Shown here piece after piece: positions 59,171 through 64,000 of a DNA stretch of 64,000 nt. The translations under genes were made by a program, and so were the position numbers. The stretch is from JBEBVQ01 sp964527735 (GTDB taxonomy: Bacteria > Bacteroidota > Bacteroidia > Chitinophagales > Chitinophagaceae), in NCBI GenBank assembly GCA_964527735.1, contig CAZGPG010000007.1:1-64000 (forward strand). The letters run 5' to 3'. The notes beneath the pieces were generated by a model. It had not been told where the DNA came from. It worked only from the letters and a program-made list of their open reading frames with translations, and made no database searches. Numbering within the stretch: the first letter of the stretch is position 1; each line of letters starts with the position of its first letter.

Positions 59171-61660
59171 ATGATAAAAACCTGCTTTTTTCTCTGGGCC
59201 GTATTATTTGGTTTGTATATCCCAGTTGCTGCGCAATCCCTGCAACAGGATCAAGACACGCTGGCGCAGCAACTGGAAGCACGATACCGGCACGACAGCC
59301 TGCGTGCTGCGGCGATAGCAGAAGAACAGGGATTTTCGTTGTACCATGTTGCTGAAGACGGAACGATCACAGGTTTCGCAGGCTTTTCCGAAACCGGTAT
59401 GATGCTGTTTAATACTACCTGTAATGCGGGTGCAGGACGGACGGTCGGTACGAATCAGGTATGGCCGGGAGGCGCTGCGGGTACTTCGCTCACCGGCGAC
59501 CTGGCGGGTAACCGTCTTGGCATTTGGGACGGGGGGGGCGTGCGACTGTCGCACCAGGAATTTGACGGACGTGTGGCCCAGGCAGATGGCGGCGCCGGTG
59601 ATAAGGAACATCCCACACATGTGGCCGGTACCATGATCGCAGCCGGTGTGGATGCTACGGCAAAAGGCATGGCTTATGAAGCTACTCTTCGTGCCTATGA
59701 CTGGAATAATGATGACGGAGAAATGGCTGCTGCTGCCGGTGCCGGTATGCTGATCTCCAATCATTCGTACGGGCAGGCGGCCGGATGGAATAATTCTTCC
59801 GGTAACTGGCGCTGGTACGGGGATGTTTCTATCAGCGCAGTGGAAGATTACAGCTATGGTTTTTATAACCGCCGTGCGGAAACCTGGGATCGTATTGCTG
59901 TGAATAATCCGTATTATCTGATATGCAAAGCAGCTGGTAATGACCGGGACAAAAGCCATTCAGGGACGCATGAAGTATTGATTAATAATAGCTGGCAAAC
60001 CAGTACGGCGCAACGCAATGATGTAGGGCCTTACGACTGCATTGCCAGCTATGCGGTTGCCAAAAATATTCTGACGGTAGGCGCTGTCAGGAAAATAACA
60101 GGTGGATGGACAGAACCATCAGATGTGGTAATGACCTCATTCAGCGGATGGGGGCCTGCAGACGACGGGCGTATCAAACCGGATGTTGTTGCTCCGGGGC
60201 AGAATATCAAGTCGTCAACGGACGGTAGTGATTATGCATATGAATCCTTTCAGGGCACTTCTATGGCCACACCGGTAGTATCCGGCTCGCTGATCTTGTT
60301 ACAGGAGCAATACCATGACCTTCATAATGATTTTATGCTGGCGTCTGCCCTCAAAGGACTGACAATTCATACAACTGATGAAGCCGGCACTGCGCCCGGC
60401 CCGGATTACCAGTATGGGTGGGGGTTGATCAACATACCCAGGGCGGTTGCGATGATCAACAGCGGATTGCCCTACAGCATCCAGCAGAGAACGTTAGGCA
60501 ACAATGAAACGTTCGCCCAGTCATACACTACAGACGGATCCGAGCCCTTAAAACTGACGATCTGCTGGACGGATCCACCCGGTAAGCCGGTAGCGCCGGC
60601 GCTTGATCCGACGGATCTGATGCTTGTCAATGACCTGGATATCCGACTGATACGTAAATCCGACGGCGTTGTTTTGCAACCTTATATACTTAATCCGGCC
60701 AATCCTTCTGCAGCGGCTACAACCGGCGATAATTTCAGGGATAATGTGGAGCAGATATTTATTTCCGCTCCGCAGCCCGGAGCATATAAACTCGTAGTTT
60801 CTCATAAGAATGAACTGCATGAAGGGAAGCCTCAGCCGTATTCCCTGATTGTTTCCGGTGTGGAGCCCGTAGCGCCGGTTGCGGGGTTTACTGTGCAGAA
60901 ACTAACCGTTTGTGCAGATGAGCCTGTCCGTTTTACAGACACATCCGAAAATGATCCGCATGCATGGGACTGGTTGCTTTCGGATGGCTCCCGGACTGCT
61001 ACCGCTACTACGTCGCAGGCTGAGATTTCGTATAGTACGCCAGGCATTTATACGGTTGACGCTGCACTTAAAGTCTCAAACTATGGTGGCACGGACAGCA
61101 TCAAGAGAACGGTAATAGTTGAAGTGCTGGAGCGTCCTGCAGCTATACAGGTCAGCGGAAATGAGCAGTCAATGGCGCATAGAGAAGAAATGTATCGTGT
61201 GTCCAATACGACGGGATCGACATATGCATGGCGTATTGAAAACGGTACGGTTCAAAGCGGTAACGGCACGAATGAAGTTGTGGTGAAATGGGGTAATCAT
61301 CTTTCCGGCCGCGTAGCGGTACAGGAAACGAACAGTGTATCCTGCAGTGGTGATACGGCATTTCTGGATATAGAACTGGAATGGGCAACCCGCGTCAGCG
61401 ATGTGGTTATCGCGCCCTTTAGTATCTATCCCAACCCGGCATCCGATCATCTTTCCGTTGCTTTTCATGCTGCCGCAGCACAGCGCGTGAAAGTGAATAT
61501 CACCAATCTGGTAGGACAAACCGTTTTTACGGCTACGTGGGACGTTTTACCAGGTCCTGTCGTTAAAGACCTGCATATCGGGGAAGTTCCGGCCGGGGTG
61601 TATCTGTTCCGGCTTGAAGGGGATTTTTCTCCGGAAGTGCAAAAGATCGTTATCAATTAG
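59171..61660 (+). CDS. Secreted S8 (subtilisin-like) serine protease with T9SS type A domain
   Basis: 829 aa. The signal peptide ends PVAAQS. The peptidase domain has the catalytic triad D120 (GIWDGGG), H147 (HPTHVAGT) and S364 (QGTSMATPVVSG), with the oxyanion Asn in AAGNDRDKS near 257. The usual HGTH is HPTH, a variant seen in other Bacteroidota subtilases. Residues ~430-560 resemble a C-terminal jelly-roll (LKLTICWTDPPGKP, MLVNDLDIRLI). A PKD-like unit follows (PHAWDWLLSDGSRT), and the end (FSIYPNPASDHLSVAF to EVQKIVIN) is a type A sorting domain. It should be exported and degrade extracellular protein. A MITE-like element lies just after the stop. Confidence 0.9.
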   Translation: MIKTCFFLWAVLFGLYIPVAAQSLQQDQDTLAQQLEARYRHDSLRAAAIAEEQGFSLYHVAEDGTITGFAGFSETGMMLFNTTCNAGAGRTVGTNQVWPGGAAGTSLTGDLAGNRLGIWDGGGVRLSHQEFDGRVAQADGGAGDKEHPTHVAGTMIAAGVDATAKGMAYEATLRAYDWNNDDGEMAAAAGAGMLISNHSYGQAAGWNNSSGNWRWYGDVSISAVEDYSYGFYNRRAETWDRIAVNNPYYLICKAAGNDRDKSHSGTHEVLINNSWQTSTAQRNDVGPYDCIASYAVAKNILTVGAVRKITGGWTEPSDVVMTSFSGWGPADDGRIKPDVVAPGQNIKSSTDGSDYAYESFQGTSMATPVVSGSLILLQEQYHDLHNDFMLASALKGLTIHTTDEAGTAPGPDYQYGWGLINIPRAVAMINSGLPYSIQQRTLGNNETFAQSYTTDGSEPLKLTICWTDPPGKPVAPALDPTDLMLVNDLDIRLIRKSDGVVLQPYILNPANPSAAATTGDNFRDNVEQIFISAPQPGAYKLVVSHKNELHEGKPQPYSLIVSGVEPVAPVAGFTVQKLTVCADEPVRFTDTSENDPHAWDWLLSDGSRTATATTSQAEISYSTPGIYTVDAALKVSNYGGTDSIKRTVIVEVLERPAAIQVSGNEQSMAHREEMYRVSNTTGSTYAWRIENGTVQSGNGTNEVVVKWGNHLSGRVAVQETNSVSCSGDTAFLDIELEWATRVSDVVIAPFSIYPNPASDHLSVAFHAAAAQRVKVNITNLVGQTVFTATWDVLPGPVVKDLHIGEVPAGVYLFRLEGDFSPEVQKIVIN

Positions 61661-61666
61661 ACGTCC

Positions 61667-61765
61667 TGTCATGGCGGGTGTGACCCGCCATCATCTGCGG
61701 CTACCACAACTAAGGATAGCTATAGTATTGAATTATACGATAGCGGCTCAGAGGCCGCCATGACA
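61667..61765. repeat. 99 bp element with 11 bp terminal inverted repeats
   Basis: TGTCATGGCGG (61667-61677) and CCGCCATGACA (61755-61765) are exact inverses. Inside the left end a 9 bp hairpin, ATGGCGGGT (61671-61679) and ACCCGCCAT (61683-61691), is formed. The right end contains GCGGCTCAGAGGCCGC. It fills almost the whole gap between two convergent genes. No target-site duplication is evident. It may be a MITE-like unit or a two-way terminator. Confidence 0.75.
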
Positions 61766-61780
61766 CAGTGATTAGCCGGT

Positions 61781-63142
61781 CTATGTATTCTTCCCTTCGT
61801 TTGTCGGAGGTTTATTGGGCTTATTGCCCCTGTTGCGCGGTTTCCTGCTTTGTTGCTGTCCCTGTTCACCAGCCGGTTTCGCCTGCTTTTCCTGTTGTGG
61901 TCTGTTCTGCTGATCCTGGGGACGCTGTTGCGGCCGGGATCTGCGGGGCGGGGCAGGAGTGCCCGACAATGATTGCTTCCTGTTATTTTCGGTGTTGCCC
62001 TGTTGCCGGCCTTTTTGTCCGCCTTTTCTTTTACGGCTTGACCGTTCTAGCGCTTTCAGGCTTATTTGTCCCACATCATTTACAAAACCCACATCCACCT
62101 TCATGCCTTTCTTTTCCGTATCAATATCCAGCTCTACGGCCTGAAGTTCATCCGGACGGACGCCCTGTTTATTCAGCTCCAGAATTTCTTTAACACGGGA
62201 TATCGTAAGCGGGTATTGTTTGTTGGTATCGGAAAAGCTGTACCACATAAGGCTCTTGAAGATATCCCGCTTCTGGAGGTAAGCGGTGCCTTTGGCCGTC
62301 TGGATAGAGTCTGCGTGATCGGGAAAGACACGGAGCGCATCCATATAAGTATCTAACTCGTAATTAAGGCAGCACTTCAGCCTGCCACATTGCCCCGACA
62401 GTTTAGTCTGGTTGATAGAAAGGTTCTGGTAACGTGCTGCGGTTGTATTGACCGATTTGAAGTCTGTAAGCCAGGTGCTGCAGCAAAGCTCACGGCCGCA
62501 GGAACCGATGCCGCCGACTTTGGCGCTTTCCTGCCTGGCTCCGATCTGCCGCATCTCTACCTTTACCCGGAATTCCGAGGCGAAAATTTTAATAAGCTCA
62601 CGAAAATCCACCCGCTGGTCTGCGGTATAAAAAAAAGTGGCTTTTTTGCCGTCTGCCTGCATTTCCACTTCGCAGACTTTCATCTCAAGCTTCAATTGGC
62701 GGGCAATAGCGCGGCTGCGCACCATAATCTCCTGCTCCCGGGCTTTGTGATGTTCCCACTGGCGGATATCCTCTTCTGCGGCAGGACGGAGGATGCGCTT
62801 GAGTGAAGGATTATCTTCAATGCCGTATTTTTTCATCTGGAGCTTCACCAGTTCACCGGTGAGGCTTACCTGGCCTACATCAAATCCGCTGGTACCTTCT
62901 ACGGCGATCACCTCGCCTTTTTCAAAGATATGGTGGGTATTATTCCGGTAAAAATCCTTACGGCTTCCCCGATTAAAGGAAACTTCTATGACCGGGTAGG
63001 GCTTCGCGCTGTCATATAAGGGTAATGTACTTAACCAGTCGAATACATTCATACGGTTGCATCCACCCGAACTACACCCGCCGTTGCTTTGACACCCAGC
63101 CGGTTTGCCATCGCTACCTGTGCCACAATTGCCACATCCCAT
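61781..63142 (-). CDS. RicT-like PSP1 domain protein (regulatory Fe-S complex subunit)
   Basis: 453 aa. The N-terminal ~35 residues are Cys/Gly-rich (CGNCGTGSDGKPAGCQSNGG). The PSP1 domain (~50-300) includes RVDFRELIKIFASEFRVKVEMRQIG, then SCGRELCCSTWL and QCGRLKCCLNYE, the paired Cys motifs of RicT. In Bacillus, RicT with RicA and RicF holds Fe-S clusters and regulates RNase Y and phosphorelay; in Bacteroidota the role is less known. The tail (~370-453) is low complexity, rich in Gln, Lys, Pro and Asn. The N-terminal Cys cluster is an extra compared with the Bacillus protein. Convergent with the subtilase. Confidence 0.9.
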   Translation of the reverse strand: MGCGNCGTGSDGKPAGCQSNGGCSSGGCNRMNVFDWLSTLPLYDSAKPYPVIEVSFNRGSRKDFYRNNTHHIFEKGEVIAVEGTSGFDVGQVSLTGELVKLQMKKYGIEDNPSLKRILRPAAEEDIRQWEHHKAREQEIMVRSRAIARQLKLEMKVCEVEMQADGKKATFFYTADQRVDFRELIKIFASEFRVKVEMRQIGARQESAKVGGIGSCGRELCCSTWLTDFKSVNTTAARYQNLSINQTKLSGQCGRLKCCLNYELDTYMDALRVFPDHADSIQTAKGTAYLQKRDIFKSLMWYSFSDTNKQYPLTISRVKEILELNKQGVRPDELQAVELDIDTEKKGMKVDVGFVNDVGQISLKALERSSRKRKGGQKGRQQGNTENNRKQSLSGTPAPPRRSRPQQRPQDQQNRPQQEKQAKPAGEQGQQQSRKPRNRGNKPNKPPTNEGKNT

Positions 63143-63267
63143 TAATATATATTTATATAAACAGCAAACAGGTTCATTTTTATATTATGGTCACACCCGT
63201 GACCATACAAACCTGCTGCCGATTGTGAACAATAAACTACTTAACCTGCGAATTTACAATAAAATAT

Positions 63268-64000
63268 TCATCCGCCTGCTGCTTTAATCCGTTCATCCAG
63301 GTCAATCACCAAGTCAAAGATTTTGTCATATTCCCGGTTCTGCTCTTTTAACCGCGCCGTAAGCGATTTGTATTGTGTATCCAGTTTCAGGAATGCTTCT
63401 TTGTCTGCATACACCGTCGGATCCGTCAGGCGGGTTTCGATGTCCCGCACCTCGTCTGTGAGCCGTGTTACTTCGGTTTCCAGTTTCTGGAAAATCCGTT
63501 GCTTATCCTGGTATTCCTTACGCAGCGTGCGTATCGCAGCATCATCCGCCGATGGTTCCGCTTTGCTTTTCTGGGGAACCTGGTTCTTTTTCGTGTCTTT
63601 CGTTTCTTTTACTACAGATTCTTTTGCTTTTTGCTCACGTGCCGCGCGTTCCAGCTTGTAAACAACCCATTCGTCGTAAGGGCCGTCAAAAGCTTTGATC
63701 TGGCCATCCTCGATCTCCCATATTTTATTGGCCGTCCGGCTGATAAAATAACGGTCGTGCGATACCAGGATCAGTGTGCCGCTATATTTGTTCAGCGCTT
63801 CTATCAGCATCTCGACCGACTGCATATCCAGGTGGTTGGTCGGTTCATCAAGCATCAGGAAATTACCTTTGGCGGCAATGACCTTCGCCAGCGCTACACG
63901 GGCTTTTTCGCCGCCCGACAATACTTTGATCTTTTTGAACACATCATCCCCGCTGAAAAGAAAGCAACCGAGCAACTGGCGCAGCTCCAGCTCCGTTTTA
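63268..64000 (-). CDS. ABC-F family ATPase, C-terminal part (cut by window end)
   Basis: About 244 residues visible; the reading frame is open to the right edge, so the N-terminus lies outside. The second ATPase half shows signature LSGGEKARVALAKVIAAKGNFLMLDEPTNHLD (ABC signature plus Walker B and D-loop) and the H-loop LVSHDRYFIS. The last ~120 residues are a charged coiled-coil tail (REQKAKESVVKETKDTKKN, TLRKEYQDKQRIFQKLETEV), as in Uup and related ABC-F proteins that act on ribosomes or branched nucleic acids. Assignment to ABC-F is firm; the subfamily is open. Confidence 0.9.
   Translation of the reverse strand, partial: KTELELRQLLGCFLFSGDDVFKKIKVLSGGEKARVALAKVIAAKGNFLMLDEPTNHLDMQSVEMLIEALNKYSGTLILVSHDRYFISRTANKIWEIEDGQIKAFDGPYDEWVVYKLERAAREQKAKESVVKETKDTKKNQVPQKSKAEPSADDAAIRTLRKEYQDKQRIFQKLETEVTRLTDEVRDIETRLTDPTVYADKEAFLKLDTQYKSLTARLKEQNREYDKIFDLVIDLDERIKAAGG

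Noticed and set aside
59609..59632. HPTH in place of HGTH in the subtilase, considered as an inactivating change
   Set aside because: The catalytic His is kept and the Asp and Ser motifs are intact; this variant appears in other secreted Bacteroidota subtilases.

Overview
The window looks like chromosome of a Bacteroidota member, most likely a Chitinophagaceae-type soil or sediment bacterium. The evidence is: many very large secreted proteins ending in type IX secretion (T9SS) sorting domains, both the type A 'YPNP' tail and the type B 'FTPNGDG...GWDG...LTLIR' tail; TTTG / TAnnTTTG promoters typical of the phylum; weak Shine-Dalgarno signals; and families such as DUF5723, Porin_10, WbqC, RicT and TPR-HisKA_3 kinases. 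No T9SS machinery gene is present; the window holds cargo and regulators.

Layout. 0.3-1.8 kb: an AT-rich Fic protein with an AbiEi-like N-terminus behind an array of short repeats. 1.9-12.5 kb: a T9SS M28 peptidase, a Porin_10 porin with a decayed T9SS tail behind its stop, a GNAT acetyltransferase, a propeller protein, two lipoproteins and a tandem pair of PAS-LuxR regulators. 12.9-22.5 kb: mostly housekeeping and lipid genes (3-hydroxyacyl-CoA dehydrogenase, gyrA, a TPR protein, two desaturases, an LpxL-like acyltransferase, a nucleoid-associated protein). 22.6-30 kb: T9SS type B proteins, PAP2 phosphatase, methyltransferase, DedA and a second decayed T9SS tail. 28-51.5 kb: the most striking region. 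Eight giant T9SS cargo proteins (propeller-like, RCC1, adhesive repeats) lie among two paralogous two-component systems. Both systems have a TPR-transmembrane-HisKA_3 kinase and a NarL-type regulator. Their kinase genes face inward and bracket six of the cargo genes like a mirror image. Two cargo operons share an identical palindrome placed exactly 24 nt before the -7 box, a good candidate binding site for one or both regulators. 51.5-64 kb: WbqC, Usp, tRNA-Leu(GAG), a DUF5723 outer-membrane protein, aspS, a zinc ribbon protein, FeoA, YajQ, a T9SS subtilase, RicT and the C-terminal part of an ABC-F ATPase.

Dispersed elements include an ~80 bp repeat with a base-compensated hairpin, perfect palindromes of a GTAGAGACG...CGTCTCTAC type that supply or closely follow stop codons, and a 99 bp element with terminal inverted repeats. 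Functions rest on motif recognition by eye. No alignment, HMM search or folding program was run, and start codons were often moved inward to the ATG preceding a signal peptide.
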